Notes: a model not told the origin generated them from the sequence alone. Positions 33,337 to 42,615 are shown, numbered from the stretch's first letter. The stretch is DNA of 54,434 bases from Paenirhodobacter enshiensis (GCF_000740785.1 NZ_JFZB01000035.1:1-54434), one strand, 5' to 3'. A program made the numbers and translations.

Positions 33337-33690
33337 ATGGCTATGAAGATCCGGCTCGCCCGCGGCGGTTCGAAGAAGCGTCCCCACTACGCGATCGTCG
33401 CGACCGATTCGCGGATGCCGCGCGACGGCCGCTTCCTCGAGAAGCTGGGCACCTACAACCCGCTGCTCGCCAAGGACTCGGAAGATCGCGTGAAGATGGA
33501 CATCGAGCGCGTTCAGTTCTGGCTCGCCAAGGGCGCCCAGGCGACCGACCGCGTTGCGCGCTTCCTGGAAGCCGCCGGCGTCGTCGCCAAGACCGAGCGC
33601 AAGAACATGAAGAAGGCCGAGCCGGGCGACAAGGCGAAGAAGCGCGCCGAGGAAAAGGCTGCCAAGGCTGCCGCTCCGGCCGAAGAATAA
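33337..33690 (+). CDS. rpsP: 30S ribosomal protein S16
   Basis: This small-subunit protein is important for 16S rRNA folding. [21 protein letters not shown] and [14 protein letters not shown] are canonical. The product is 117 residues, including a Lys/Ala/Glu-rich tail of about 35 residues ([19 protein letters not shown]) beyond the E. coli form, common in alphaproteobacteria. A GGAGAA site precedes the start. It is followed by a structured 146-base spacer and then rimM-trmD-rplS, the classical S16 operon order. Confidence 0.96.
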   Translation: MAMKIRLARGGSKKRPHYAIVATDSRMPRDGRFLEKLGTYNPLLAKDSEDRVKMDIERVQFWLAKGAQATDRVARFLEAAGVVAKTERKNMKKAEPGDKAKKRAEEKAAKAAAPAEE

Positions 33691-33722
33691 TCTCCCCGCT
33701 CCGACGGAGAGGCGAGACGATG

Positions 33723-33820
33723 CAGGCCGGGCGGCAACGCCCGGCCTGTTGCGCGCCCGGCGCAGGCGCAACCGGCCCCGACCGCCATTCGGCGCCCGGG
33801 CATTCAGCGCCCGGCATTCA
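33723..33820 (+). promoter_or_regulatory. Structured rpsP-rimM intercistronic region
   Basis: An 11-bp perfect stem, CAGGCCGGGCG and CGCCCGGCCTG (33723-33748), is capped by a GCAA tetraloop (GNRA type). A second stem, TTGCGC/GCGCAA, follows (33749-33771). Then comes a near-perfect direct repeat GCGCCCGGGCATTCA / GCGCCCGGCATTCA (33792-33820), just before the rimM ribosome site. There is no T-tract, so this looks like an attenuation, processing or stability element lowering rimM-trmD relative to the ribosomal proteins. Confidence 0.6.
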
Positions 33821-33836
33821 ATGAAGGATCCCGCCC

Positions 33837-34355
33837 GTGACCGACCCCCACAGCCCTGATCGCGTCTGCATCGGCGCCATCGCCGGTGCCTTCGGCGTGC
33901 GCGGCGAAGTGCGCCTGAAAAGTTTCTGCACCACCCCCGAGGACATCGCCACCTACGGCCCGCTCTGGACCGTGGACGGCAGCCGCAGCTTCACCGTGCA
34001 GCTGACCCGGCCGGTGACCGGCGGGCTCGGCGCGCGGCTGTCGGGCGTCACCACCAAGGAAGAGGGCGACGCGCTGAAAGGCGCCACCCTGTGGGCCGAG
34101 CGCAGCCGCCTGCCCTCGCTCCCCGACGATGAATTCTACCACACCGACCTGATCGGCCTCGACGTGTTCGACGCGGGCGGCGCGCCGCTCGGCAAGGTGC
34201 GGGCGGTGCAGAACTTCGGCGCGGGCGACATTCTGGAAATCTACGCCCCCGGCCGCAAGACCACGCTGATGCTGCCGTTCACCCGCGCGGCGGTGCCCAC
34301 GGTCGACCTGAAGGCGCGCCGCATCGTCGCCGACCCGCCGGAGGAAACCGAATGA
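33837..34355 (+). CDS. rimM: Ribosome maturation factor RimM
   Basis: RimM binds S19 and helps mature the 30S head domain. The product is 172 residues. The N-terminal RimM domain begins [22 protein letters not shown], and the C-terminal PRC-barrel carries [21 protein letters not shown] and [16 protein letters not shown]. Translation starts with GTG at 33837, preceded by AAGGA 8 bases upstream; a nearby ATG at 33821 is out of frame. It overlaps trmD as ATGA. A GTG start in this position would keep RimM levels below the ribosomal proteins. Confidence 0.94.
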   Translation: MTDPHSPDRVCIGAIAGAFGVRGEVRLKSFCTTPEDIATYGPLWTVDGSRSFTVQLTRPVTGGLGARLSGVTTKEEGDALKGATLWAERSRLPSLPDDEFYHTDLIGLDVFDAGGAPLGKVRAVQNFGAGDILEIYAPGRKTTLMLPFTRAAVPTVDLKARRIVADPPEETE

Positions 34356-35401
34356 GCTCCGCGGACGACATGAACGACGACGAACCCGGAACCGGCGACG
34401 CCCTGCCCGCGCCGCGCGCGGCCTTCCGGGGCGCGCAGAAATTCGCCACGAGCGATTTCACCCCCGCCGAAGACGCTGCCGACGAGAACCCCGCCGACAC
34501 CGCGCAGACAGCTCCGCGCCACAGCGTTTCGGTGCGCAACGTCGTCACCTCGCTGAAGCGACCTTTGCGCAGTCATGACCTGTTCGAGGAAGCCCTCGCC
34601 CCCGCCGCCGGCTGGACCGCGAAGATCGTCACCCTGTTCCCCGAGGCATTCCCGGGCGTTCTCGGCCTGAGCCTGACCGGCAAGGCGTTGCAGGAAAAGA
34701 TCTGGGCGTTTGAGACCATCGAGCTGCGCCCCTTCGGCATCGGCAAGCACCGCAACGTCGACGACACCCCCGCGGGCGGCGGCGCCGGCATGGTGCTGCG
34801 CGCCGATGTGGTCTCGGCCGCGCTCGACCGCGCCGCCGAAGGCACGCCCGACGACCGCGCCGCCTGGCCGGTGATCTACATGAGCCCGCGCGGCCGCCCC
34901 TTCACCCAGGCCGACGCGCGCCGCTTCGCCGAAGCCAGGGGCATGACCATCCTGTGCGGCCGATTCGAGGGTGTGGACGAGCGCGTTCTCGAGGCCTATG
35001 GTGTCGAGGAAATCTCGATCGGGGATTTCGTGCTGACCGGCGGCGAACTCGCGGCACAGGTCTTGATTGACGCGACCGTTCGCCTTATACCGCACGTCCT
35101 AGGGAATCAGGCATCGACAGAGGAGGAGTCTTTCTCCGACGGCCTGCTTGAGCACCCGCAATACACCCGTCCCTCGCTTTGGCAAGGTCGCGCGATTCCG
35201 GAGATTCTTCAGTCCGGACATCATGCGAAGATAGAAGCGTGGAAACGGGCCGAGGCCGAAAGGCTGACCAAGGAACGTCGACCCGATCTCTGGCGGGCAT
35301 GGTGTGCACGGCACGGCATGGACCCGGTTGAAGACCAAGAGCTCTCGGACCGCGCAAACCATTGCGGAACCACCGCAGGCAACACAAAGGACAAGCGATG
35401 A
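34352..35401 (+). CDS. trmD: tRNA (guanine-N1)-methyltransferase TrmD with N-terminal extension
   Basis: TrmD methylates G37 of tRNAs reading codons starting with C, preventing frameshifts. It is a SPOUT-class knotted dimer. The conserved core starts near residue 88 ([14 protein letters not shown]) and includes [50 protein letters not shown] and RPSLWQG. Its 349 residues are about 90 more than usual; the excess is an N-terminal acidic, Asp/Ala/Pro-rich region without a recognised fold. The ATGA overlap with rimM supports the long start, and no internal ATG exists before the core; a GTG start near 34529 cannot be ruled out. Confidence 0.92.
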   Translation: MSSADDMNDDEPGTGDALPAPRAAFRGAQKFATSDFTPAEDAADENPADTAQTAPRHSVSVRNVVTSLKRPLRSHDLFEEALAPAAGWTAKIVTLFPEAFPGVLGLSLTGKALQEKIWAFETIELRPFGIGKHRNVDDTPAGGGAGMVLRADVVSAALDRAAEGTPDDRAAWPVIYMSPRGRPFTQADARRFAEARGMTILCGRFEGVDERVLEAYGVEEISIGDFVLTGGELAAQVLIDATVRLIPHVLGNQASTEEESFSDGLLEHPQYTRPSLWQGRAIPEILQSGHHAKIEAWKRAEAERLTKERRPDLWRAWCARHGMDPVEDQELSDRANHCGTTAGNTKDKR

Positions 35402-35769
35402 ACCTGATCGCTCAACTCGAGGCGGAACAGATCGCCGCCCTCGGCAAGACCATCCCGGACTTCAAGGCCGGCGATACCGTGAAAGTCGGTTACAAGGTGA
35501 CCGAAGGCACCCGCACCCGCGTTCAGATGTATGAAGGCGTCTGCATCTCGCGCAAGGGCGGTTCGACCCTCGCTGCCTCGTTCACCGTGCGCAAGATTTC
35601 CTTCGGCGAAGGCGTCGAGCGCGTCTTCCCGCTCTATGCGACGAACATCGATTCGATCGAAGTCGTCCGTCGCGGCCGTGTCCGTCGTGCGAAGCTGTAT
35701 TACCTGCGCACGCGTCGCGGCAAATCGGCTCGTATCGCCGAAGATACGACCTACAAGGCCAAGGCATAA
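35398..35769 (+). CDS. rplS: 50S ribosomal protein L19
   Basis: This large-subunit protein lies at the 30S-50S interface. The product is 123 residues starting [11 protein letters not shown]; motifs [37 protein letters not shown] and RAKLYYLR are canonical. It overlaps the trmD stop as ATGA. The frame is open for 12 more codons upstream, but these lie inside trmD and are not part of L19. It is followed 11 bases later by rpmE. Confidence 0.97.
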   Translation: MNLIAQLEAEQIAALGKTIPDFKAGDTVKVGYKVTEGTRTRVQMYEGVCISRKGGSTLAASFTVRKISFGEGVERVFPLYATNIDSIEVVRRGRVRRAKLYYLRTRRGKSARIAEDTTYKAKA

Positions 35770-35780
35770 GGAGCGGTCAG

Positions 35781-36002
35781 ATGAAAGCCGAAATCCATCC
35801 CGATTACCACTTCATCACCATCAAGATGACCGACGGGACCGAGTATCAGACCCGTTCGACCTGGGGCAAGGAAGGCGACACCATGTCGCTCGACATCGAC
35901 CCGACGTCGCATCCGGCCTGGACCGGCGGCAACGCCCGTCTCATGGACACCGGCGGTCGCGTGTCGAAGTTCAAGAACAAGTATGCCGGCCTCGGCTTCT
36001 GA
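35781..36002 (+). CDS. rpmE: 50S ribosomal protein L31
   Basis: This is a large-subunit protein of 73 residues: [22 protein letters not shown] opens it, and HPAWTGG is diagnostic. There are no cysteines at all, so it is the zinc-free form rather than the CxxC type. It closes the ffh-to-rpmE operon and is followed by a strong terminator. An AAGGAG site precedes the ATG. Confidence 0.96.
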   Translation: MKAEIHPDYHFITIKMTDGTEYQTRSTWGKEGDTMSLDIDPTSHPAWTGGNARLMDTGGRVSKFKNKYAGLGF

Positions 36003-36023
36003 GCCTGACGGACACCGGAACGG

Positions 36024-36049
36024 AAAAGGCGCCTTCGGGCGCCTTTTTT
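36024..36049 (+). terminator. Intrinsic terminator of the ffh-rpmE operon
   Basis: AAAAGGCGCC-TTCG-GGCGCCTTTTTT is a perfect stem with an exceptionally stable TTCG loop and a six-T run, 22 bases after rpmE. Confidence 0.93.
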
Positions 36050-36111
36050 CATGACCGCCCTTTCCAAGCCGGAGCCGACTGGCGATAATGCCGCAGCGTT
36101 CCCGGTAGCCG

Positions 36112-37101
36112 ATGGTCATGGCCTCACTCTCCCCCTACAATGTCTTTTGCGTGGCACAGAGCGGCCGTCTGGAATACGAGGCGGTGATCTTCGTGGCCTC
36201 GTTCCGCGCCGCGAACCCGGATTTCGCCGGCAGGCTGATCGTGTGCGAACCGAGCGGCGAGAAATGGCCCGAACCCGTGGCGATCTCGGATCCGGTGCGC
36301 GATCTGCTGACCGGGATGGGGGCCGAGATCGTCCCCTTCGCCAACCGTCATTTCGGCGCCTCCTACCCGAACGGCAACAAGATCGAGGCGATGGCGGCGC
36401 TGCCCGCAGAGCCCTTCGTGTTCTTCGACACCGACACGCTGTTCACCGGACCGCTGTCTTCGGTCGGGTTCGACTTCGACCGGCCCTCGGCCTCGATGCG
36501 GCGCGAGAACACCTGGCCCGATCCACCGCTCTACGGGCCGGGCTACAGCGCGATATGGAAACGGCTTTACGATCAGTTCGGGCTGGATTTCGAAAGTTCG
36601 CTCGACCTCAGCCAGCCGGACGAGCATTGGGAACGCTACCTCTATTTCAACGCCGGCTGGTTCTTCGGCCGTGATGCCCAGGCTTTCGGCGAGCGGTTCC
36701 TGCATTACGCCCACTGGATCCGCTGGAACACGCCTGACGAACTGGCGTGCCAGTCGCTCGATCCCTGGCTCGATCAGATCGCGCTGCCGCTGGCGATCCA
36801 CAGCTTCGGCGGCGGCCGGCCTGGACCAGAGCTTGCCGGCCTCGACGGCACGGTCAGCTGCCATTACCGCTACCTGCCGCTGCTTTACGCGCGCGAAAGC
36901 GATCTGGCGGTCGAGACGCTGGAGCAGGTCACCGCCCCCAACCGGATCAAGAAGGTGCTGCGCGCCTACGAGCCCGCGAAGCGGCTGATCTACCAGCGCA
37001 AGGGCCGCAAGATCCGCCAGTCCTTCGACCGCTCGGCGCTGCCGCGCACCGAAAAGGGCCTGCGCAAGGCGATCCAGACCATGGGGCTGTGGCTGCGCTG
37101 A
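36112..37101 (+). CDS. Putative DxD glycosyltransferase, orphan
   Basis: The product has 329 residues (or 327 from the ATG at 36118) and no signal peptide or membrane helix. After an N-terminal strand-helix pattern (NVFCVAQSGRLEYEAVIFVASF) it shows FVFFDTDTLFTG, with D106-T-D108 matching the metal-binding DxD of GT-A folds such as GT8. FNAGWFFGRD and a conserved-looking HSFGGGRPG follow. The C-terminus is basic (KRLIYQRKGRKIRQSF), possibly membrane-peripheral. I do not recognise a named family. No sugar biosynthesis genes adjoin; its neighbours are rpmE and the 1080-residue bitopic protein. Confidence 0.6.
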   Translation: MVMASLSPYNVFCVAQSGRLEYEAVIFVASFRAANPDFAGRLIVCEPSGEKWPEPVAISDPVRDLLTGMGAEIVPFANRHFGASYPNGNKIEAMAALPAEPFVFFDTDTLFTGPLSSVGFDFDRPSASMRRENTWPDPPLYGPGYSAIWKRLYDQFGLDFESSLDLSQPDEHWERYLYFNAGWFFGRDAQAFGERFLHYAHWIRWNTPDELACQSLDPWLDQIALPLAIHSFGGGRPGPELAGLDGTVSCHYRYLPLLYARESDLAVETLEQVTAPNRIKKVLRAYEPAKRLIYQRKGRKIRQSFDRSALPRTEKGLRKAIQTMGLWLR

Positions 37102-37276
37102 ACAACGAGCCCTTGCGCCCGGCGCGCGAAAACCTGCCGCCCGGCCCCGCCGCGCGGCAACGGCGCCGCTTTTCACCGCGGCAAATCCGGGCTACCAATA
37201 AGACAGAGCAGCCATAAGCGCGGCAGGCCGGTTCCCTGGCCCGACAACGCGCCCCAATTCCGCCGAGACCTATGCC

Positions 37277-40200
37277 ATGAAACCCAGTTTCGCGCTCAAT
37301 CTTTCGCATGACGGCATCGGCCTGTTGCGACGCGACGGCGAGGTCTGGGTGCCCGTGGGCGAGGTTTCGCTCGACGATCCGGAAATGTCGCGCCGGCTGA
37401 GCGCGCTTCGCCGTCTCGCCCACCGCCTCGCCCCACCCGAGGGACTACTGACCAAGGTGGTCATCCCGGCCTCGCAGGTGCTGTATCTCGACGTCGCCGC
37501 CCCGGGGCCCAGCCCCGCCGTGCGCCGCAGCCAGATCGAACGCGCGCTCGATGGTGTCACCCCCTACCCGGTCGAGGAACTGATCTTCGACTGGTCCGGC
37601 CGCGGCGACGAGGTGCAGGTCGCCATCGTCGCCCGCGAGACGCTCGCCGAAGCCGAGACCTATGCCGAGGACTGGGGCTTCGCGCCGGTCTGCTTCGTCG
37701 CCGTCCCCCCCGAAGGCGCTTTCGGCGGCGAGCCCTGGTTTGGCCTGACCTCTGTCGCGGGCCTGCATGTGCCCGAAGGCAAACGCATCAGCCGCGATCA
37801 GGATCCGATCCCCGCGGCCGCCTTCGAAGCGGTGCGCGGCATCACCGTCGAACTGCCGCCCGATCTGCCCGCCGCGACCTTGCCCGAAGGGGCAGAAGAT
37901 CCCACCGAGGCAGAGGAACCCGCCCACGCTGCGGAAATGCCCGAGGAGCCGCCGGCGGATACGCCAGAGCCCGAACCGGCTGAGCCCGAACCGGCTGAGC
38001 CCGAACCGACCGCCCCCGAGGCCCCCGAGCCCACGGAACCCGCTGCGGAAATGACGGACGAAGAGGCCGAGCCCGCCCCCGTGCCGGCAGCGGCAACGCG
38101 CTCCGAGGCTGCGGAACCGGCAACGACCGTCGAAACGCCGGTCCCCAATCCGACGGAAGATCTCTCCGACACGTCCGACACGACGCAGACCGATTTCGCG
38201 CAACCCGCCCCCGAGGCGGGCGAACTCGCCGAAGCCCCGGCGCCCTTCGTGCTGCGCGATGCGGAACCGGCGCAGGTTCCCGGGCCGTCCTCCGAAACCG
38301 AAGCCGAAGCCGTGGTGGAGCTGCCCGCCGCAGCATCTGTTGCCGCGCCGGCTGCAGAACCGGACGCCGCCCCCGATGTCGATGTCGCGCCGGAACCCGT
38401 GCCCGCCCCCGCTGCGACGGCAGAAGACACAGCCGAAACCGCCGAGGCCCCGCCGGAGGAAGATAGCGCGACCGAACCGGAAACCGACGCGGACGAGGAG
38501 GCACCTCCTGCCGCCCCGGACCCCGGCCAGCCCGAACAGGATCTGTCGGCACCGGATCTGTCTGCGCGCGAGGCGGCCGAGCTGGTCGTGGCCATCGCGG
38601 CAAAAGCCCGGGCGACGACGCCGGCCACGAATCCCACGCCCTCCGGGGCAGCGTCCAAGGCGACCCCGACGATCTCGGCCAGCCACAAGGCGCCTCAGAT
38701 CGCCGGGCCGAAGCTCGGTGCGGCGCAGCGGCGCGAGGCCTTCCCGGCCGTGGCCGCCAGAGCCGCACCGATCGCCGAAAATGCGACCCGCCCGGCGAAG
38801 GCCGTGCCGCGCGCGCCGGCCGCAACCCGGCCCGAGCCGGTCCCGCCAAAGGGTCTGCCGCCGCAGCTGGCGTTACGCACCGGGGCCGCGGAGCGCCCCG
38901 CCGCCGAGGCACAGGATCTGACACCCTTCGGTCAGCGCCGCGCCGCGCGCACCATCGGCGGCAAACCGCGCTATCTCGGGCTGCTGCTGATCGGGGCACT
39001 GGTGCTGTTCCTGGCAATGGTTGCCCTCTGGGCGAGTTTTCTGAGCGAGGACAGCTCCCCGCCGGAGACGCAGCCGCCGCCGGTGCAGCAGGGCCTTGCC
39101 GAACCGGGCCCTGAAACGGCGCCCGGGCAGACCGCCGAGCAAAACGCCCCCCCCACAGAACCGGCCTCCGGCGAGCAGACCGCCGGGACCCCGACCGCCG
39201 AAGATCAGACCGCCGAAGACCAGACCGCCGAAGACCAGACTGCGGCAGATCAGACTGCGGCAGAGCTGGCCGCGGACCTTCCCGAGAGCGCGAGCGCCGG
39301 CTCCGCCGAGGAACTGACGACCGCGGAGCCCGCCGCCTCCGAGGCCCCGCAGCCCCCCGAGACCGCCGTCGCGGCGGTCGATACGCCCCTTCCCGAAGCC
39401 GCCCCGCCCGAATCCGCCGCCCCGCTGACCGGGCCGACGGCCCTGCCTCTGGGCACGCTGCCGCCGGTGGATCTTGCTGCGCTGGCACCGGCCGCACAGC
39501 CCGCGCCGGCCGGGACCGAGCCGGCCCCGCCTTCTGCGGTCGAGCCCCCTGCCGCGGCTCCGGCTCAGGCTCAGGATACCGGAGCCCCTCGTGTCGCGCC
39601 GGCCACCCGTCCCGCCCATGTGCCGCAGCCGCGCCCGGAATCGGTGCTGAAGCTTGCCGCCGCGGCCACGCCGGAACCGCCCGCAACCAGCGCTCCGGCC
39701 CCGGCAGCAGCCCCCGCACCGGAACCCGCGCCCGATCCCGTTCCGCGCCCGCTCGCCCGGCCCGGCGCGCTGGCCGTGCCACCGCCGCCCGCCGCGGCCG
39801 AGGTGGCGACGGCACGTCCGCAAAGCCGTCCCGAACCCCCGATCGTCGTGCCCCCGCCCACCAACGGCGTCAGCATTTCCGTCGTCGCCGCGCAGGTCGC
39901 CCGAGAGGAGGCCGCCGCAGCAGCAGCCAAAGCCGAAGCAGCCAGAGCCGCAGCGGCAAAGGCCGAAGCCGCCAGAGCCGAGGCCGAGCGCGCCGAAGCC
40001 GAACGTGCCGCCGCAGCCGTCGCCGTCTCGCGCCGGCCCGAAAGCCGGCCGCGCAACTATCGGGATTCGGTCAATCAGGCGCTGGCCGCCGCAGCCGCCT
40101 CGGACACCCCGCCGCCCGCCACGCAGCCCGCACCGCGCGCGACCGTTCAGGCGCCGGTCCCGCAGGCCCCCGCCCGGACCCAGACCGCGACCGCCCCGAG

Positions 40201-40519
40201 CCGCGACAGCACCCCCCCCTCGCAGGTCCAGCTTGACGAGCCGGAACCCGTCGGCCCTGTGCGCGGCACCCCGAGCCCGGCCGCCGTCTCGAAGACCGCG
40301 ACCGAGGCGAACGCGATCAAGCTGCGCAAGATGAACCTGATCGGGCTGTATGGCACCTCGGAGAGCCCGCGGGCCCTAGTGCGGATGCCGAACGGCAAGA
40401 TGGTCAAGGTCGGCATCGGCGACGTGCTTGACGGTGGACGTGTTACCTCCATCGGCAACGGCCAGCTGATCTATCAGAAGGGATCGAGCCTTTACGCCCT
40501 CGACATGCTCGGCGGCTGA
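37277..40519 (+). CDS. Large Pro/Ala/Glu-rich bitopic protein with PilP/GspC-like C-terminus
   Basis: The product is 1080 residues. Residues 1-165 form a folded domain (FALNLSHDGIGLLRRDG, SQIERALDGVTPYPVEEL) recalling the actin-like cytoplasmic domains of GspL or PilM. From about 190 to 555 the chain is low complexity, rich in Pro, Glu, Ala. One transmembrane helix lies at about 565-587 (YLGLLLIGALVLFLAMVALW). A second disordered, Ala-rich region with a coiled-coil stretch (about 872-920) follows. Residues about 1012-1080 (NLIGLYGTSESPRALVRMP, KVGIGDVLDGGRVTSI) resemble PilP or GspC homology-region domains. This suggests an inner-to-outer membrane linker, but no type II secretion or type IV pilus genes are nearby. 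Confidence 0.6.
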   Translation: MKPSFALNLSHDGIGLLRRDGEVWVPVGEVSLDDPEMSRRLSALRRLAHRLAPPEGLLTKVVIPASQVLYLDVAAPGPSPAVRRSQIERALDGVTPYPVEELIFDWSGRGDEVQVAIVARETLAEAETYAEDWGFAPVCFVAVPPEGAFGGEPWFGLTSVAGLHVPEGKRISRDQDPIPAAAFEAVRGITVELPPDLPAATLPEGAEDPTEAEEPAHAAEMPEEPPADTPEPEPAEPEPAEPEPTAPEAPEPTEPAAEMTDEEAEPAPVPAAATRSEAAEPATTVETPVPNPTEDLSDTSDTTQTDFAQPAPEAGELAEAPAPFVLRDAEPAQVPGPSSETEAEAVVELPAAASVAAPAAEPDAAPDVDVAPEPVPAPAATAEDTAETAEAPPEEDSATEPETDADEEAPPAAPDPGQPEQDLSAPDLSAREAAELVVAIAAKARATTPATNPTPSGAASKATPTISASHKAPQIAGPKLGAAQRREAFPAVAARAAPIAENATRPAKAVPRAPAATRPEPVPPKGLPPQLALRTGAAERPAAEAQDLTPFGQRRAARTIGGKPRYLGLLLIGALVLFLAMVALWASFLSEDSSPPETQPPPVQQGLAEPGPETAPGQTAEQNAPPTEPASGEQTAGTPTAEDQTAEDQTAEDQTAADQTAAELAADLPESASAGSAEELTTAEPAASEAPQPPETAVAAVDTPLPEAAPPESAAPLTGPTALPLGTLPPVDLAALAPAAQPAPAGTEPAPPSAVEPPAAAPAQAQDTGAPRVAPATRPAHVPQPRPESVLKLAAAATPEPPATSAPAPAAAPAPEPAPDPVPRPLARPGALAVPPPPAAAEVATARPQSRPEPPIVVPPPTNGVSISVVAAQVAREEAAAAAAKAEAARAAAAKAEAARAEAERAEAERAAAAVAVSRRPESRPRNYRDSVNQALAAAAASDTPPPATQPAPRATVQAPVPQAPARTQTATAPSRDSTPPSQVQLDEPEPVGPVRGTPSPAAVSKTATEANAIKLRKMNLIGLYGTSESPRALVRMPNGKMVKVGIGDVLDGGRVTSIGNGQLIYQKGSSLYALDMLGG
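39197..39262 (+). repeat. In-frame 15-base tandem repeats in the large bitopic protein gene
   Basis: The unit ACCGCCGAAGACCAG (Thr-Ala-Glu-Asp-Gln) is repeated three times, followed by two variant units reading Thr-Ala-Ala-Asp-Gln and Thr-Ala-Ala-Glu-Leu. A similar shorter repeat, GAGCCCGAACCGGCT (Glu-Pro-Glu-Pro-Ala), lies near 37982-38011. Copy number may vary between strains by slippage. Confidence 0.8.
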
Positions 40520-40654
40520 GCCGGCAATCGCCATCACAGCCGCGGCATCGAAGGTCTTGCCCCTTGCCGGGACAGGCGAATCTTCTAGGTTAGTCGCATT
40601 CTCCTGACACCGCTCCCCGCGCCCGACGCGGAGACCCGCGACCCGAGCGCCCCA

Positions 40655-42544
40655 ATGACCGCATTCCTGTTCCAGGCCACCATCTATCTTCTTGCCATGG
40701 TCATCGCCGTGCCGCTGGCGACGCGGGCGGGGATGGGATCGGTTCTGGGCTATCTGTGCGCCGGCATCCTGATCGGGCCGGTGCTGGGGCTGGCGGGTTC
40801 GGACGTCACCGGGCTGCAGCATTTCGCCGAATTCGGCGTGGTGATGATGCTGTTCCTGATCGGGCTGGAGCTGGAGCCGCGCGCACTTTGGGCGATGCGC
40901 GACAAGCTGATCGGGCTCGGCGGGTTGCAGGTGGTCGCTACGACCACCGCGGTCACCGCGATCATGCTGGCATTCCATCTGGAATTCGCGACGGCGCTGG
41001 CGCTCGGGATGATCTTCTCGCTGTCCTCGACGGCGATCGTGCTTCAGACCATGAACGAGAAGCGGCTGTTGCAGACCGAGGGGGGGCGCTCCGCCTTCGC
41101 CGTGCTGCTGACGCAGGACATCGCGGTAATCCCGATGCTGGCGATCCTGCCGCTTCTGGCGCTGCCCGGTGCGCGCGCCGTCGCCCGTGCCGAGGCCGGC
41201 GGCACCCATCCCGCGCTGGTCTTCGTCGACCATCTGCCGGGCTGGGGGGTGACGCTGCTGACGCTGGCCGTCGTCGCCTTCATCATCGGTGCGGGGCACT
41301 ATCTGGTGCGGCCGCTGTTCCGCTTCGTCCACATGGCGCATCTGCGCGAGATCAACACCGCGATGGCGCTGATGATCGTGGTGGGCATTGCCTCGCTGAT
41401 GAACCTCGTCGGGCTGTCGCCCGCTCTTGGCACCTTCCTTGCCGGGGTGGTTCTGGCCGACAGCGAATTCCGCCATGAACTCGAATCCGACATCGAGCCG
41501 TTCAAGGGCCTGCTGCTCGGTCTGTTCTTCATCACCGTGGGCGCGGGCATCGAGTTCAGCGTCATCACCGAGCGTCCGTTCCAGATCGCCGGGCTGGTGA
41601 TCTTGCTGGTAGCGCTGAAGGCCGGCATCCTGTGGCTCCTGGCGACGGTGTTCAAGCTGCGCGGGCCTGACCGGATGCTGTTCACCCTCAGCCTCGCGCA
41701 GGCCGGTGAATTCGGCTTCGTTCTGGTGTCCTTCGCCGTCGGCCAGCGCATCCTGCCGCCGCAGATCGCCGAAAAAGTGCTGGTCGTCATCGCGCTGTCG
41801 ATGCTGATCACGCCGGCCCTGTTCATCGTGCAGGAAAAGCTGTCGAAGCGGATGCGGCCGGCCGCACGCTCGGCCGACGAGATAGACGATCCGCAGCCGA
41901 TCATCGTCGCCGGAATCGGCCGGTTCGGGCAGGTGGTCAACCGCATGGTCACCATGTCAGGCTTTCGCACAACGGTTCTGGATACCGACCTGAAAACCAT
42001 CCAGCTGATGCGCACTTTCGGCTTCAAGGGCTATTATGGCGATCCGACGCGGCCGGATCTTCTGGCGGCAGCCGGTATCGCCAAGGCCAAGGTTCTGGTG
42101 GTCAGCCTCGACGACCGCAATTCGGCGACGCGGCTGGTCGCCTATGCCCGGCAGATCCGTCCCGACATCCACATCGTCGCCCGTGCCCGCGACCGCGAGC
42201 ATGTGTTCGAGCTGTATCGCGCCGGCGCCAATGACATCGTGCGCGAAATGTTCGATTCGAGCCTGCGCGCCGGGCGTTACGTGCTGGAAAACGTCGGGCT
42301 GAGCGAATTCGAGGCGGCCGAGCTGGAGAAGCTGTATTTCAAGATGGACCGCGCCGCGCTGCGAGAGCTGGCTCCATACTGGAAACCCGGCGTGCCGCTG
42401 TCGGAAAACGCCGATTACATTCACCGCGCCCGAGAGATGAACGCCGAACTGGAAGCCGCGATCATGGAGCGGTTTTCGCATCAGCCGGACGCGACCGAGA
42501 CCGAGGCCGAAACCGCCGAAGCCGCGATCAAGGGCAAGGAATAG
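40655..42544 (+). CDS. CPA2 monovalent cation:proton antiporter, KefC-like
   Basis: This is an inner-membrane K+ or Na+/H+ exchange protein of 629 residues. About 12 hydrophobic segments (1-390) form the exchanger domain, including LLFFL-like MLFLIGLELEPRALW and SSTAIVLQTMNE. A cytosolic RCK/TrkA-N domain starts near 411 (IIVAGIGRFGQVVNRM), binding a nucleotide or glutathione adduct in relatives. The C-terminal 40 residues are Glu/Ala-rich. Relatives KefB/KefC are potassium efflux systems gated by glutathione conjugates. No ancillary KefF/KefG gene adjoins. It ends at a bidirectional terminator shared with carD. Confidence 0.9.
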   Translation: MTAFLFQATIYLLAMVIAVPLATRAGMGSVLGYLCAGILIGPVLGLAGSDVTGLQHFAEFGVVMMLFLIGLELEPRALWAMRDKLIGLGGLQVVATTTAVTAIMLAFHLEFATALALGMIFSLSSTAIVLQTMNEKRLLQTEGGRSAFAVLLTQDIAVIPMLAILPLLALPGARAVARAEAGGTHPALVFVDHLPGWGVTLLTLAVVAFIIGAGHYLVRPLFRFVHMAHLREINTAMALMIVVGIASLMNLVGLSPALGTFLAGVVLADSEFRHELESDIEPFKGLLLGLFFITVGAGIEFSVITERPFQIAGLVILLVALKAGILWLLATVFKLRGPDRMLFTLSLAQAGEFGFVLVSFAVGQRILPPQIAEKVLVVIALSMLITPALFIVQEKLSKRMRPAARSADEIDDPQPIIVAGIGRFGQVVNRMVTMSGFRTTVLDTDLKTIQLMRTFGFKGYYGDPTRPDLLAAAGIAKAKVLVVSLDDRNSATRLVAYARQIRPDIHIVARARDREHVFELYRAGANDIVREMFDSSLRAGRYVLENVGLSEFEAAELEKLYFKMDRAALRELAPYWKPGVPLSENADYIHRAREMNAELEAAIMERFSHQPDATETEAETAEAAIKGKE

Positions 42545-42585
42545 CGGGCGGGGCCGAAAGGCCCCTGCTCCCCGCGCCGTGCATG

Positions 42586-42615
42586 AAAAACGGGCCCCCG
42601 AAAGGGCCCGTTTTT
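42586..42615. terminator. Bidirectional terminator kefC-like / carD
   Basis: AAAAACGGGCCC and GGGCCCGTTTTT form a perfect 12-bp stem with a six-base loop, and CATG flanks continue the symmetry. It can end both the antiporter gene and the convergent carD. The 15 bases TTTTCATGTCGGAAA at its right edge recur exactly after the opgH/lysR terminator (29112-29126). Confidence 0.92.

Noticed and set aside
37975-40100. Repeats in the large bitopic protein gene as a CRISPR or mobile element
   Set aside because: They are short in-frame codon repeats encoding Glu/Pro/Ala and Thr/Ala/Glu/Asp/Gln units inside one long coding frame, with no spacers or inverted ends.
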